The notes below the pieces were generated by a model. It did no database searches. It was not told where the DNA came from and was given only the letters and a program-made list of their open reading frames with translations. This document shows, piece after piece, positions 1-8,120 of a stretch of 64,000 nt of DNA (position 1 is its first letter; every line of letters starts with the position of its first letter). Both the position numbers and the translations under genes were made by a program. Source of the DNA: Enemella evansiae (GTDB lineage: Bacteria; Actinomycetota; Actinomycetes; Propionibacteriales; Propionibacteriaceae); contig NZ_NMVP01000004.1 in assembly GCF_002250705.1 (NCBI RefSeq), positions 1 through 64,000 on the forward strand, written 5' to 3'.

Positions 1-1
1 A

Positions 2-1378
2 CCCAGCCCGACCCCGGCCGCCACGCCGACCCCCGGGCCGACCGCCTCCCCGACGCCGGCACCGGTCGCCCAGCGGGCCGCCGCGGCGCCGACCACCGAC
101 CCGAACCTGCCCAAGGAGGGCAGCATCATCGGGCAGAAGTGGACCGCGATGGGCGGCTACAACAGCTGGCTCGGCGCCCCGGTCGCCCCCGAGGTCTGCG
201 GGCTGCGCGACGGCGGCTGCTTCCACCGCTTCACCGGCGGCACCATCTACTGGTCCCCGGCCAGCGGTCCCTGGAGTGTGCGCGGATCGATCGCCCAGGC
301 CTGGGGCAACTACGCCTGGGAGCGCGGCCGGCTCGGCTACCCGATCTCCGACGAGCGCTGCGACCTGCGCGACGGCGGTTGCGTGCAGACCTACCAGGGC
401 GGCCTCTTCTACTGGTCCGGCGCCTCCGGTGCCAACCCGGTCTGGGGCTCGATCCGCGAGGGTTATGCCGGAGTGGCCTGGGAGAACAGCAAGCTCGGTT
501 ACCCGATCGAGGGTGAGTTCTGCGGGCTGCGCGACGGTGGTTGCGCGCAGCGTTACCAGGGCGGACTGATGTATTGGTCGCCGGCTTCCGGCCCCCGCCC
601 GGTCTGGGGTTCGATCGGCCAGGGATACGCCCGGGTCGGTTTCGAGACCGGCAAGCTCGGTTACCCGATCGAGGGTGAGTTCTGCGGGTTGCGCGACGGT
701 GGTTGTGCGCAGCGTTACCAGGGCGGGTTGATGTATTGGTGGCCCGCCTCCGGCCCGGCCCCGATGTGGGGAGCCATCAGCCAGGCGTACGCCGGCGCCG
801 GTTTCGAGACCGGCCCGCTCGGCTACCCGACCGAAGGTGAGTTCTGCGGACTGCGCGACGGCGGCTGCGCCCAGCGACTGCAGGGCGGAATGATCTACTG
901 GTCGCCGCCGTCGGGTTCGCATCCGGTGCGTGGCGCGATCCTCGCCGGGTACGCCGCTCAGGGCTGGGAGGCCGGCCGGCTCGGTTACCCGACCTCCTCG
1001 GAGTTCGGCACCGGTGGCACGATCACCCAGAACTTCCAGGGCGACAAGCTGGTCTACAACCCGGCCACCGGTTCGGTCGACAACGGCGCCCCGGTGCTGA
1101 ACGGCGAGAAGTGCGTGGCCTCGCTCTACAGCGAGGGTCAGCTGACCGCCTCCGGTGAATACTTCAACCCGAACGCGATGACCGCGGCCCACAAGACGCT
1201 GCCGTTCAACACCTGGGTCCGGGTGACCAACCTGGCCAACGGGCGCAGCGTCGACGTCCGGATCAACGACCGCGGCCCCTACGTCGCCGGCCGCTGCATC
1301 GACCTGTCCACCGCCTCCTTCTCCGCCATCGGCGACCCGCGGCAGGGCCTGATCAACGTCGACGTCACGCCCCTTTGA
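2..1378 (+). CDS. Secreted LGFP-repeat protein with C-terminal RlpA-like domain (5' end missing)
   Basis: The frame is open from the window edge, so the start and any signal peptide lie upstream; 458 residues are visible. Residues 1-25 are Pro/Thr-rich, a wall-spanning type of linker. Six tandem LGFP-type units of about 54 residues follow (roughly 36-350), each with aromatic YW and LGYP signatures. Units 3 and 4 are nearly identical at DNA level. Units 1-5 carry a Cys-x6-Cys pair (CGLRDGGC), which I do not regard as typical of LGFP repeats. Residues 370-458 form an RlpA-like double-psi beta-barrel with RINDRGPY and GRCIDLS motifs; the same domain recurs in the genes at 12240 and 57604. LGFP repeats are known in actinobacterial cell-wall-associated proteins, so a role in binding or remodelling the envelope is likely. 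The substrate is unknown. Confidence 0.88.
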   Translation, partial: PSPTPAATPTPGPTASPTPAPVAQRAAAAPTTDPNLPKEGSIIGQKWTAMGGYNSWLGAPVAPEVCGLRDGGCFHRFTGGTIYWSPASGPWSVRGSIAQAWGNYAWERGRLGYPISDERCDLRDGGCVQTYQGGLFYWSGASGANPVWGSIREGYAGVAWENSKLGYPIEGEFCGLRDGGCAQRYQGGLMYWSPASGPRPVWGSIGQGYARVGFETGKLGYPIEGEFCGLRDGGCAQRYQGGLMYWWPASGPAPMWGAISQAYAGAGFETGPLGYPTEGEFCGLRDGGCAQRLQGGMIYWSPPSGSHPVRGAILAGYAAQGWEAGRLGYPTSSEFGTGGTITQNFQGDKLVYNPATGSVDNGAPVLNGEKCVASLYSEGQLTASGEYFNPNAMTAAHKTLPFNTWVRVTNLANGRSVDVRINDRGPYVAGRCIDLSTASFSAIGDPRQGLINVDVTPL

Positions 1379-1411
1379 TGTCGGCTCGCGCGCGGCGCGC
1401 CATCACCCCGC
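1377..1411. repeat. 35-bp GC-rich direct repeat, copy 1
   Basis: Identical over 35 bp to 1533-1567 (begins GATGTCGGCTCGCGCG, ends CATCACCCCGC). It overlaps the stop codon of the upstream LGFP gene. The ends GATG/CATC and the CG-rich centre allow a hairpin, so it may act in transcript termination. Confidence 0.8.
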
Positions 1412-1422
1412 TCTTCGGCCCA

Positions 1423-1483
1423 GTCGTCGAAATCCGCGCGGTGGGTCGGCGGATGGTGGCGTGAGCCACGCGGGGATTTCTCC
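1423..1483. repeat. 60-bp palindromic repeat family, copy 1
   Basis: The ends are GTCGTCGAAATCC and GGATTTCTCC around a variable GC-rich core. Its reverse complement aligns at both ends with 20342-20400. The internal GAAATCC/GGATTTC arms make a stem, so each unit can fold alone. Confidence 0.75.
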
Positions 1484-1532
1484 TTGGTGGGCCTGCATCG
1501 CGGGGGCGCGCCGCTGGACGCTCGCCTCCCGT

Positions 1533-1567
1533 GATGTCGGCTCGCGCGCGGCGCGCCATCACCCCGC
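1533..1567. repeat. 35-bp GC-rich direct repeat, copy 2
   Basis: Exact second copy of the 35-bp sequence at 1377-1411, 156 bp downstream in the same orientation. Confidence 0.8.
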
Positions 1568-1579
1568 CCCTCGGCCGGC

Positions 1580-1661
1580 CGCGTCCCATCCATCGAATCC
1601 TCGGTGCATCAGTGGATTGCTAGAGGGAAAGGGGTATGCACTGACGAGTCGATGGATCGCG
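1580..1661. repeat. 80-bp palindromic repeat family, copy A
   Basis: Arms of about 25 bp, reading inward from CCATCCATCGAATCC and from the complement of AGTCGATGGATCGCG, surround a short centre. The same terminal motifs (GATCCATCGAA / TTCGATGGATC) occur at 5965-6044 and 61581-61660. All three copies are intergenic. This copy is slightly degenerate at its left end. Confidence 0.85.
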
Positions 1662-1783
1662 TCCGGGGTTCCGGCATGAGAGGAACCTCAGCGGACGTTC
1701 ACCGATCGGTCACCTGCTGGCCGGGTGGGCGTACCGGGCGGTGAGTTGGATGGGTGGGTCTGCACTCGATGAAGGGACTCCCC

Positions 1784-3226
1784 ATGACCGACTCCGTCAC
1801 TCGCCGTGGCTTCCTCGGCGGCTCCGCCGCCGTGCTCGGCTTCGCCATCAGCGGCGCCGGCAGCCTGGCGCCGTTCGTCCGTGAGGCCGCTGCCGCCACC
1901 AAGCCCGCGCTCGGTTACGGGCCCCTGCAGTACACCCCGGGCGCCATTCTCGCGCTGCCCAAGGGGTTCAGCTACACGGTGATCGCCGAGTCCGGCAAGG
2001 CCAGCGGCGGCATGGTGCAGCCCTCCGATCCGGACGCGATGGGTGTCTTCGACGCCGGCAACGGCGCCAGCACGCTGATCTCCAACCACGAGATCGGCGG
2101 CTCCGAGAAGTACGCCGTTCCGCATCAGGACAGCGGCGTCGTCTATGACACCGGCGCCCGCGGCGGCACCAGCACCTTCCTGATCGACGCCCAGAACAAC
2201 GTGCGGGAGCACTACACCTCGCTGGCCGGCACCATCAACAACTGTGCCGGCGGGGTGTCCCCGTGGAACACCTGGCTGACCTGTGAGGAGACCGAGGCCC
2301 GCGCCGGTGGTGCGCTGACCAAGGATCACGGCTACGTCTTCGAGGTCGACCCGGCCAGCCAGCAGGCCAACGTGGGCATGGCGCCGATCCCGCTGAAGTT
2401 CCTCGGCCGGTACGCCCACGAGGCGGTCGCGGTGGATCCCGAGACGTTCCACATCTACCTCACCGAGGACGCCGGCAACCCCAACGGTCTCTACTACCGC
2501 TGGACCCCGCCGGCCGGTTTCACCGGTGGTCTGCACTCGCTGCACAAGCTCGCCAAGGACGGCGCCGTCGAGGTCGGTGCGCTGGAGGCGATGAAGTGCT
2601 TCGACGAGGCCGGCAACCACGTCCGCGACCTGGCCCAGGCCACCGAGGTGAACACCAGGTACCGCGTCGAATGGGTCAAGGTCCCCGACCGCGACGCCCG
2701 CACCCTCAGCGTCCGCAAGCAGTTCACCGAGGACCAGATCACCCGCTCCCGCAAGCTCGAGGGCCAGTGGTGGGGTGACGGCGGTGCCTACTTCGTCGCC
2801 AGCTTCGCCCGCACCTCCGACGGTTCGGTCGCCGAGCACGACGGCCAGGTCTGGCACTACGACCCGAGCAAGCAGCGGATCACCCTGACCACCATCTTCG
2901 GGGTGAATCCGAACCCGGACGAGGAGGGCACCAACTTCGACGGCCCGGACAACATCACCGTCTCCCCCTACGGTGGCCTGATCCTGGCCGAGGACGGCGA
3001 CGGCAAGCAGCATCTGGTCGGCATCACCGAGCAGGGCAAGGCCTATCCGCTGGCGCTCAACCAGGTCAACGATTCCGAGTTCTGCGGCCCGGTGTTCAAC
3101 AAGGCCGGCACCACGCTGTTCTGCAACATCCAGAGCGGCCCCGGTTACACGCTGGCCATCACCGGCCCGTGGGGCCGTCCGTCGAACGGTGCACCGAACT
3201 CCAACGGCGGCAAGAAGAACAGGTGA
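1784..3226 (+). CDS. PhoX-family (DUF839) phosphatase, Tat-exported
   Basis: A 480-residue protein with a twin-arginine signal at the N-terminus (TRRGFLGG at residues 6-13, then a hydrophobic stretch and Ala-rich cleavage region). The body has PhoX-like signatures: NHEIGG, TWLTCEET, HGYVFEVD and a beta-propeller-like repetition of short strands. PhoX enzymes are calcium/iron-dependent alkaline phosphatases that release phosphate from organic esters outside the cell. The ATG at 1784 is chosen because GAAGGGA sits 6 nt upstream and the Tat motif then falls at the usual position; an in-frame ATG 30 nt upstream has no such support. It is a single gene, with a hairpin after its stop. No Pho-box was identified. 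Family assignment is firm, substrate is inferred. Confidence 0.88.
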   Translation: MTDSVTRRGFLGGSAAVLGFAISGAGSLAPFVREAAAATKPALGYGPLQYTPGAILALPKGFSYTVIAESGKASGGMVQPSDPDAMGVFDAGNGASTLISNHEIGGSEKYAVPHQDSGVVYDTGARGGTSTFLIDAQNNVREHYTSLAGTINNCAGGVSPWNTWLTCEETEARAGGALTKDHGYVFEVDPASQQANVGMAPIPLKFLGRYAHEAVAVDPETFHIYLTEDAGNPNGLYYRWTPPAGFTGGLHSLHKLAKDGAVEVGALEAMKCFDEAGNHVRDLAQATEVNTRYRVEWVKVPDRDARTLSVRKQFTEDQITRSRKLEGQWWGDGGAYFVASFARTSDGSVAEHDGQVWHYDPSKQRITLTTIFGVNPNPDEEGTNFDGPDNITVSPYGGLILAEDGDGKQHLVGITEQGKAYPLALNQVNDSEFCGPVFNKAGTTLFCNIQSGPGYTLAITGPWGRPSNGAPNSNGGKKNR

Positions 3227-3240
3227 CCCCCGAACGCGCC

Positions 3241-3280
3241 GTCCGGATCGGAATCCCTGTCCCCGTGGGGATTCCGGACC
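3241..3280 (+). terminator. Hairpin after the PhoX gene
   Basis: GGAATCCC and GGGGATTCC form a stem flanked by GTCCGG and CCGGAC halves that can extend it. It lies 15 nt after the PhoX stop. There is no clear T-run, which is common in high-GC actinobacteria. Confidence 0.55.
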
Positions 3281-3329
3281 GGGCGGCGCCCGCCGTCGAC
3301 TGAGCGAGGAACGCAGTCACCAGACGAAG

Positions 3330-4130
3330 TCACTGGTGCGGCGTACGCTCATCCCGCAGCAGGGTGACCACCCGGCGGATCTCGGTGAGCGCCTCGCGCC
3401 CGGTCTCGGAGATCTCATCGAGTGCCTGGGCGGCCAGCTCGGGACGCTTCCGGGAGGCGGCGCGACCACCCTCGGCCTGCACGACCATCTGCGACACCGA
3501 ATGGGTCACGATGTCGTGCAATTCGCTGGCGATCTGCTGGCGGACAAGAGTTTCCTGCAACTGCCGGTTCCGCTCCCGTTCCGCCAGGATCGTCTCGGCG
3601 GCCTCCTGTGCGGCGCGGGCCCGGTTCTTGTCCTCGATCGCGGTCTCCAGCCGCCGGCGGCCGATGATGTAGGGCGTCAGCACCATCAGCCCGCAGCCCA
3701 GCACCGTGAGCGTGGCGATCTCCGGGTTCCAGCCGCGATCCGGCTCGTACCAGGTGATCGGGCCGGCGATCGAGGCCAGCGCACCGATCGCTACCGCCAC
3801 CCGGGACCAGCGGGACCGGACCAGCCGCGCGACCGAGTAGGCGACGATCGGGACCACCACCAGCGAGGGCAGCGGCCGGTCGGTGACGAACAGGTGCGCG
3901 ATCCCGGCCGCGGTGACCAGCGCCAGCATCACCATCGGGTGTCGGGTACGCAGTAACAGCGGGACCACCATCGCCACCCCGACCACCGCCTGCGCGGGGG
4001 TGGCGTACGCCCAGAACCCCAGCGACACCGCGACCAGCCCGGGCAGCACCAGCGTCATCAGCACCACCAGGCCGAACAGCACGAGGTCTTCGTGCGCGCC
4101 CTGGGTCACTGAGGTCCTGCCGCGGAACAT
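3330..4130 (-). CDS. Histidine-kinase-like protein lacking the ATPase domain
   Basis: A 266-residue protein. Several hydrophobic segments span residues 15-155, followed by a coiled region (about 160-195) and a HisKA_3 dimerisation/phosphoacceptor block with ELHDIVTHSVSQM; His205 is the expected phosphorylated residue. Members of this NarL-partner kinase group normally continue about 100 residues into a HATPase_c domain. Here the protein stops just after the second DHp helix (TLLRDERTPHQ), and no response regulator lies next to it. It may be a truncated remnant, or a DHp-only protein phosphorylated by another kinase. The frame after the stop does not restore an ATPase motif within the 100 bp before PhoX. 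The start has a TACCGT -10 six nt upstream, so the mRNA is probably leaderless. Confidence 0.75.
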   Translation of the reverse strand: MFRGRTSVTQGAHEDLVLFGLVVLMTLVLPGLVAVSLGFWAYATPAQAVVGVAMVVPLLLRTRHPMVMLALVTAAGIAHLFVTDRPLPSLVVVPIVAYSVARLVRSRWSRVAVAIGALASIAGPITWYEPDRGWNPEIATLTVLGCGLMVLTPYIIGRRRLETAIEDKNRARAAQEAAETILAERERNRQLQETLVRQQIASELHDIVTHSVSQMVVQAEGGRAASRKRPELAAQALDEISETGREALTEIRRVVTLLRDERTPHQ

Positions 4131-4136
4131 GTCCCC

Positions 4137-4149
4137 ACGGTAATAGGCT
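4137..4149. promoter_or_regulatory. Divergent, almost touching -10 boxes
   Basis: On the minus strand TACCGT (4137-4142) lies 6 nt before the kinase ATG at 4130. On the plus strand TAGGCT (4144-4149) lies 9 nt before the amidohydrolase ATG at 4159. RNA polymerase could probably occupy only one at a time. Confidence 0.55.
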
Positions 4150-4158
4150 CACCCCCAT

Positions 4159-5073
4159 ATGACACCCCTCTCGACGCAACGACCACCGGCCGACGAGGCA
4201 GCCCGGGTCCAGGAGTTCTGCACCCGCCACGGCCTGCCCGGGGTGGTCGACGTGCACACCCATTTCATGCCCGAACGGGTGCTGACCAAGGTGTGGGCCT
4301 TCTTCGACCAGCTCACCGAGCACCCCGAACACGGCCCGCTGCGCTGGCCGATCAGCTACCGCCACGACGAGGGCCAACGGCTGGAAATCCTGCGCTCCTT
4401 GGGTGTCCGCCGCTTCACCTCTCTGCTCTATCCGCACCGACCGGGGATGGCCGAGTGGTTGAACGACTGGGCCACCGACTTCGCCCGGCGTACCCCCGAC
4501 TGCGCGCACAGTGCCACCTTCTATCCCGAGGAGTCCGCCGCCGGCTACGTGGCCAAGGCGCTGGCCGACGGTGCGGTGATCTTCAAGGCCCACGTCCAGG
4601 TCGGCGGTTACGATCCGCTGGATCGGTTGCTGGAGAAGGTATGGGGGCAACTCGCCGACTCGAGTACGCCGACGGTCATCCACTGCGGCAACGGCCCGAA
4701 TCGCGGCCGGCACACCGGCCCGGAGCCGATCGCCGAGCTGCTCCGCCGGCACCCCCGGCTTCCGCTGGTGATCGCGCACGCCGGAATGCCCGAGTACGCC
4801 GATTTCCTCGCCCTGGTGGAAAAACACGAGAATGTCTGGCTGGACACCACGATGGTGTTCACCGACTTCACCGAACGGCTGATGCCCTTCCCGACCGAGC
4901 TGCTGCCCAGGCTCGCCGACCACGGGGACCGGGTGGTGCTGGGCACCGACTTCCCGAACATCCCCTACCCCTATCTGCACCAGCTCGAGGCGCTGGAACG
5001 CCTCGAGCTGGGCAGCGGGTGGCTGCGTCAGGTCTGCTGGGACAACGGCGTACGCCTCATCGGCGCGCCCTGA
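4159..5073 (+). CDS. Amidohydrolase_2 family metal-dependent hydrolase
   Basis: A 304-residue TIM-barrel hydrolase. Visible motifs are VDVHTHF (HxH metal site, around residue 31), VIHCGNGPN, LVIAHAGMPEY and LGTDFPNIPYPY, which supply the usual metal-binding His and catalytic Asp. This superfamily hydrolyses or decarboxylates cyclic amides and aromatic carboxylates (for example the ACMS-decarboxylase branch). The actual substrate cannot be read from sequence. The gene is monocistronic and leaderless by its -10 position, divergent from the kinase-like gene. Confidence 0.85.
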   Translation: MTPLSTQRPPADEAARVQEFCTRHGLPGVVDVHTHFMPERVLTKVWAFFDQLTEHPEHGPLRWPISYRHDEGQRLEILRSLGVRRFTSLLYPHRPGMAEWLNDWATDFARRTPDCAHSATFYPEESAAGYVAKALADGAVIFKAHVQVGGYDPLDRLLEKVWGQLADSSTPTVIHCGNGPNRGRHTGPEPIAELLRRHPRLPLVIAHAGMPEYADFLALVEKHENVWLDTTMVFTDFTERLMPFPTELLPRLADHGDRVVLGTDFPNIPYPYLHQLEALERLELGSGWLRQVCWDNGVRLIGAP

Positions 5074-5085
5074 TCCCGGACGCCA

Positions 5086-5871
5086 TCAGGCCGGTGCGTC
5101 GCCCTTCGCGGTGGCGTTGATCTGGAACATCGCCCCCTGCGGGTCGGCCACGGTGGCGAACCGTCCGAACGGCGAATCCTCCGGACCGTCGAGCAGCTTG
5201 CCGCCCAGCTCGGTGATCTTCGCCACCGCCGCGTCGGTGTCGTCGACGGCCAGATAGATCCGCCAGAACGACGGCGAATCACCGATGAAGTTCTTCGCAT
5301 CGCACAGGCCGGCGGCCGCCTCCGGGCCCTCGCCGAAGGTCGAATAACGGAAGCTGGTGTCGTCGGGATCCATCGGGCTGAGCGTCCAGCCGAAAACCCT
5401 TTCGTAGAAGGGCGCAACGGCATCGTAGTCGGTGCTCATCAGCTCGAACCAGACCGGCGTACCCTGCGTCTGCGGGGTCTCGAAGCCGGCGAACTCCTTG
5501 ACCTCCCAGGAGCCGATCGCGGCACCGCTCGGGTCGGTGTAGATGGCCATCGACCCCAGCTCACCGACCGGCATCGCGTCGAACAGCACCTGCCCGCCGT
5601 TGTCCTTCACCGCCTGCACGGTGGCGGCATTGTCCTCGCTGCGCAGATAGACACCCCAGGCCGTCGGCGCGGACCCGTCGCCCATCTCCGAACTCATCGC
5701 CCCGCCGACGGGCAACCCGTCCTTGGTGATCATCTGATAGTGACCGAAGTCTTCACCGGTGTCGGTGAACTCCCAGCCGAACAGTTCGCTGTAGAACTTC
5801 TTCGCGCCCTCGGTGTCCGGGGTGGACAGGTCGATCCAGATCGGGGCACCGGTGCGGGTATTGCTGGCCAT
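5086..5871 (-). CDS. Tandem-domain VOC (glyoxalase/bleomycin-resistance fold) protein
   Basis: A 261-residue protein with two consecutive VOC modules (about 8-120 and 135-258), each beginning IWIDL/VWFELMSTD and containing FYSELFGW or FYERVFGW signatures. Such two-domain proteins occur widely in actinobacteria as putative lyases or dioxygenases; no specific reaction is assigned. The ATG at 5871 has GAGGAGA directly upstream (minus strand), so longer in-frame starts that would run into the palindromic repeat at 5965 are rejected. It converges on the amidohydrolase with a 12-bp gap. Confidence 0.83.
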   Translation of the reverse strand: MASNTRTGAPIWIDLSTPDTEGAKKFYSELFGWEFTDTGEDFGHYQMITKDGLPVGGAMSSEMGDGSAPTAWGVYLRSEDNAATVQAVKDNGGQVLFDAMPVGELGSMAIYTDPSGAAIGSWEVKEFAGFETPQTQGTPVWFELMSTDYDAVAPFYERVFGWTLSPMDPDDTSFRYSTFGEGPEAAAGLCDAKNFIGDSPSFWRIYLAVDDTDAAVAKITELGGKLLDGPEDSPFGRFATVADPQGAMFQINATAKGDAPA

Positions 5872-5964
5872 GCTCTCTCCTCGAGTCAAGCGACCGGTCA
5901 CCCGACCGGTGGGCCTCACGCTAGACCTCCCCGCACCGCCCGCGCTTGTCCGATCTTGCGGCAT

Positions 5965-6044
5965 CCGCGATCCATCGAACCCTCGCGCCATCCATGGAGT
6001 GCTGCAGCACGCGACGGATGCACCCAGGGTTCGATGGATCGCGG
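5965..6044. repeat. 80-bp palindromic repeat family, copy B
   Basis: Outer arms CCGCGATCCATCGAACCCT and its complement are perfect over about 19 bp, with weaker pairing further in and a PstI-like CTGCAG centre. It lies between the divergent VOC and ASCH genes. Same family as 1580-1661 and 61581-61660. Confidence 0.9.
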
Positions 6045-6076
6045 CTCCGGGCGGCGACGGGGCCGCGCGACGCGGG

Positions 6077-6089
6077 TACGCTCACCGGT
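6077..6089 (+). promoter_or_regulatory. Leaderless promoter of the ASCH gene
   Basis: TACGCT (6077-6082) ends 7 nt before the ATG, and no Shine-Dalgarno sequence is present, so transcription probably begins at the start codon. Confidence 0.55.
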
Positions 6090-6581
6090 ATGGACCAGCA
6101 GGAGATCGAGGCCTTCTGGGCCGATGCGCGGGTACGTGCCGGGCTGAACCCGGCCCACGCCCTCACCGGCCCCACCACCTCGGAGTCGATGCCGCCGCCC
6201 GCCTGGTCCTTCGGCGCCGATCCGGACCAGGCCGACCGGCTGCTGCAACTGGTCCTCGACGGCACCAAGACCGCCACCGCGAGCGCCGAATGGGACTACA
6301 AGGTCGAGGGGGAGGCGCTGCCGACCCCCGGTGACCTCTCGATCATCCTCGACGGCGCCGGCCATCCCCGCGCCCTGATCCGGACCACCGAGGTCAGTGT
6401 GGTCCCGTTCGACCAGGTGGATTCCGATCATGCGTACGCCGAGGGCGAGGGCGACCGGTCGCTGGCGGGTTGGCGCGAGGTGCACCAGCAGTTCTTCACC
6501 CAGCACGCCGGCCACGACCGGGGTTTCAGCGCCGACATGCCGGTGGTGCTGGAGCGGTTCAAGGTGCTCGTCACCCGGTGA
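6090..6581 (+). CDS. ASCH domain-containing protein
   Basis: A 163-residue protein with an N-terminal helix ending near residue 25 and an ASCH fold with GTKTATAS (about 65-72), PGDLSIILDG, and the C-terminal block YAEGEGDRSLAGWREVH. ASCH proteins share the PUA-like beta-barrel and are thought to bind RNA; some hydrolyse N4-acetylcytidine. No catalytic claim is made here. The start at 6090 is set by the -10 at leaderless spacing. Longer in-frame starts would read through the repeat at 5965-6044. Confidence 0.85.
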   Translation: MDQQEIEAFWADARVRAGLNPAHALTGPTTSESMPPPAWSFGADPDQADRLLQLVLDGTKTATASAEWDYKVEGEALPTPGDLSIILDGAGHPRALIRTTEVSVVPFDQVDSDHAYAEGEGDRSLAGWREVHQQFFTQHAGHDRGFSADMPVVLERFKVLVTR

Positions 6582-6612
6582 ACCACCGTCTCGGCGACGC
6601 CGGACCGGCGCG

Positions 6613-6624
6613 TAGGCTTTCACC
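6613..6624 (+). promoter_or_regulatory. Leaderless promoter of the GlcD-like gene
   Basis: TAGGCT (6613-6618) is followed by 6 nt and the ATG at 6625. No Shine-Dalgarno sequence is seen. Confidence 0.55.
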
Positions 6625-8031
6625 ATGTCTGACACCGCTGTCGACCGGGACACCGCCATCGAGGCCGCACTCGCCGACCTCGCCACCGGCCTGCCCGAGG
6701 GAGTGCTGAGCACCGACCCCGACGTGCTGGCCAGCTACAGCATCGACCGGGCGATGTTCGCCGAGCCGGGCCGCCCGATCGCGCTGGTCCGCGCCCGGGA
6801 CCGCGAGCAGGTGCAGCACGTGATGCGGACCGCGACGAGACACCGGATCCCGGTCGTCCCCCAGGGCGCCCGCAGCGGCCTCTCCGGCGCGGCGACCGCG
6901 AGCGACGGCTGCATCCTGCTGAACGTCGAGCGGATGAACCAGATCGTCGAGATCGACCCGGCCAACCGGCTCGTGGTCACCCAGCCCGGCATCTTCAACG
7001 CCGACCTGTCCCGGGCCGTCGGCGAACACGGGCTCTACTATCCGCCGGACCCCTCGAGTTGGGAGTTCTGCTCGATCGGCGGCAACCTGTCCACCAACTC
7101 CGGCGGCCTGTGCTGCGTGAAATACGGTGTCACCACCGACTATGTGCTCGGCCTGGAACTGGTGCTCGCCGACGGGCAGGTGCTGCGCACCGGTCGGCGT
7201 ACCGTCAAGGGCGTCGCCGGTTACGACCTGACCAAGCTGATCGTCGGCTCCGAGGGCACTCTCGGTGTGATCACCGAGGCCACCTTGATGCTGCGGCCGA
7301 AGACCGAGCAGCCGCTCACCGTCGTCGCCACCTACGGCTCCTGCGAGGAGGCCGCCGCCGCGGTCTCGGCCGTCGTCGCCTGCGGCGTCCAGCCCTCGCT
7401 GCTGGAGTTCATGGACCGGGCCAGCATCGACGCGGTCAACGAGGCCTTCAACATGGGCTTCGACGACGACGTGCAGGCGGTGCTGCTGGCCCAGTCCGAT
7501 ATCGGCGGTGATCATGCGGTACGCCAGATCGCGCAGCTCGAGGAATGCTTCGCCGCGGCCGGTGGCGATGCGATGGTCGCCGAGGACCCCGCCGAGGGAG
7601 AGGCGCTGCTCGCCGCCCGCCGGCAGGTGCTGACCGCCTTCGAGCGCTTCGGCACCACGATGATCGACGACGTCTGCGTACCGCGCGACAAACTGGTCGA
7701 ACTGGTGCACGGCACCCGCGCGCTGGCCGAGAAGTATTCGTTGATGGTCGGGGTCGTCGGACATGCCGGCGACGGGAATTTCCATCCCACCGTGTGTTTC
7801 GACCCGACCGATGCCGAGCAGACCCGCCGCGCCCAGGAACTCTTCGACGCGATCATGGAGCTCAGCCTCGACCTCGGCGGCACCATCACCGGCGAGCACG
7901 GTGTCGGCACGCTCAAGCTCGATCTGCTGGAGCGTGAGGTCGGGCAGCTGTCGCTGGAACTGCATCGCCGGGTGAAGGCCGCCTTCGACCCGCTCGGCAT
8001 CCTCAACCCGGGCAAGGTCTTCCGGGCCTGA
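6625..8031 (+). CDS. glcD: FAD-linked oxidase, GlcD / D-lactate dehydrogenase type
   Basis: A 468-residue flavoprotein with an N-terminal PCMH FAD-binding domain (about 45-225; VPQGARSGLSGAA, CSIGGNLSTNSGG, GYDLTKLIVGSEGTLG) and a C-terminal FAD-oxidase domain ending in HGVGTLKLDLLE and LNPGKVFRA. The family oxidises 2-hydroxy acids such as glycolate or D-lactate and passes electrons to a partner or quinone. GlcE and GlcF partners are not adjacent, so a stand-alone D-2-hydroxyacid dehydrogenase is equally plausible and the symbol is only a family label. The length is normal for the family. Confidence 0.85.
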   Translation: MSDTAVDRDTAIEAALADLATGLPEGVLSTDPDVLASYSIDRAMFAEPGRPIALVRARDREQVQHVMRTATRHRIPVVPQGARSGLSGAATASDGCILLNVERMNQIVEIDPANRLVVTQPGIFNADLSRAVGEHGLYYPPDPSSWEFCSIGGNLSTNSGGLCCVKYGVTTDYVLGLELVLADGQVLRTGRRTVKGVAGYDLTKLIVGSEGTLGVITEATLMLRPKTEQPLTVVATYGSCEEAAAAVSAVVACGVQPSLLEFMDRASIDAVNEAFNMGFDDDVQAVLLAQSDIGGDHAVRQIAQLEECFAAAGGDAMVAEDPAEGEALLAARRQVLTAFERFGTTMIDDVCVPRDKLVELVHGTRALAEKYSLMVGVVGHAGDGNFHPTVCFDPTDAEQTRRAQELFDAIMELSLDLGGTITGEHGVGTLKLDLLEREVGQLSLELHRRVKAAFDPLGILNPGKVFRA

Positions 8032-8046
8032 CAAGAAGGAAAGATC

Positions 8047-8060
8047 CGCCGTTCGCGGCG
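8047..8060 (+). terminator. Short UUCG-loop hairpin after the GlcD-like gene
   Basis: CGCCG-TTCG-CGGCG, a 5-bp GC stem with a UUCG tetraloop, 15 nt after the stop. It is short and lacks a T-run, so termination is only a suggestion. Confidence 0.4.
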
Positions 8061-8120
8061 TGACCGCCGGGCCGGTGGCTGCCTACCGTCGGGGGAGTTC
8101 ACCCGACGAGGAGCTCCCCG

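Larger units (their letters stand above)
1379..1783. other. Repeat-filled intergenic region without a gene
   Basis: These 405 bp hold no convincing gene. They contain two copies of a 35-bp direct repeat (1377-1411, 1533-1567), one 61-bp palindromic repeat (1423-1483) and one 82-bp palindromic repeat (1580-1661). The last two have relatives elsewhere in the window. The PhoX ribosome-binding site (GAAGGGA, 1771-1777) lies at the right end. Short frames here are GC-driven. Confidence 0.8.

Noticed and set aside
510..860. 162-bp tandem DNA repeats suggesting an array
   Set aside because: These are the LGFP protein repeats; the reading frame is kept throughout.
3415..4980. 521-codon minus-strand frame
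   Set aside because: Spans the kinase and amidohydrolase genes in a third frame, with no motifs.
5872..5991. Longer VOC gene starting at 5991
   Set aside because: It would translate part of the 80-bp repeat and lacks a ribosome-binding site, whereas ATG 5871 has GAGGAGA.
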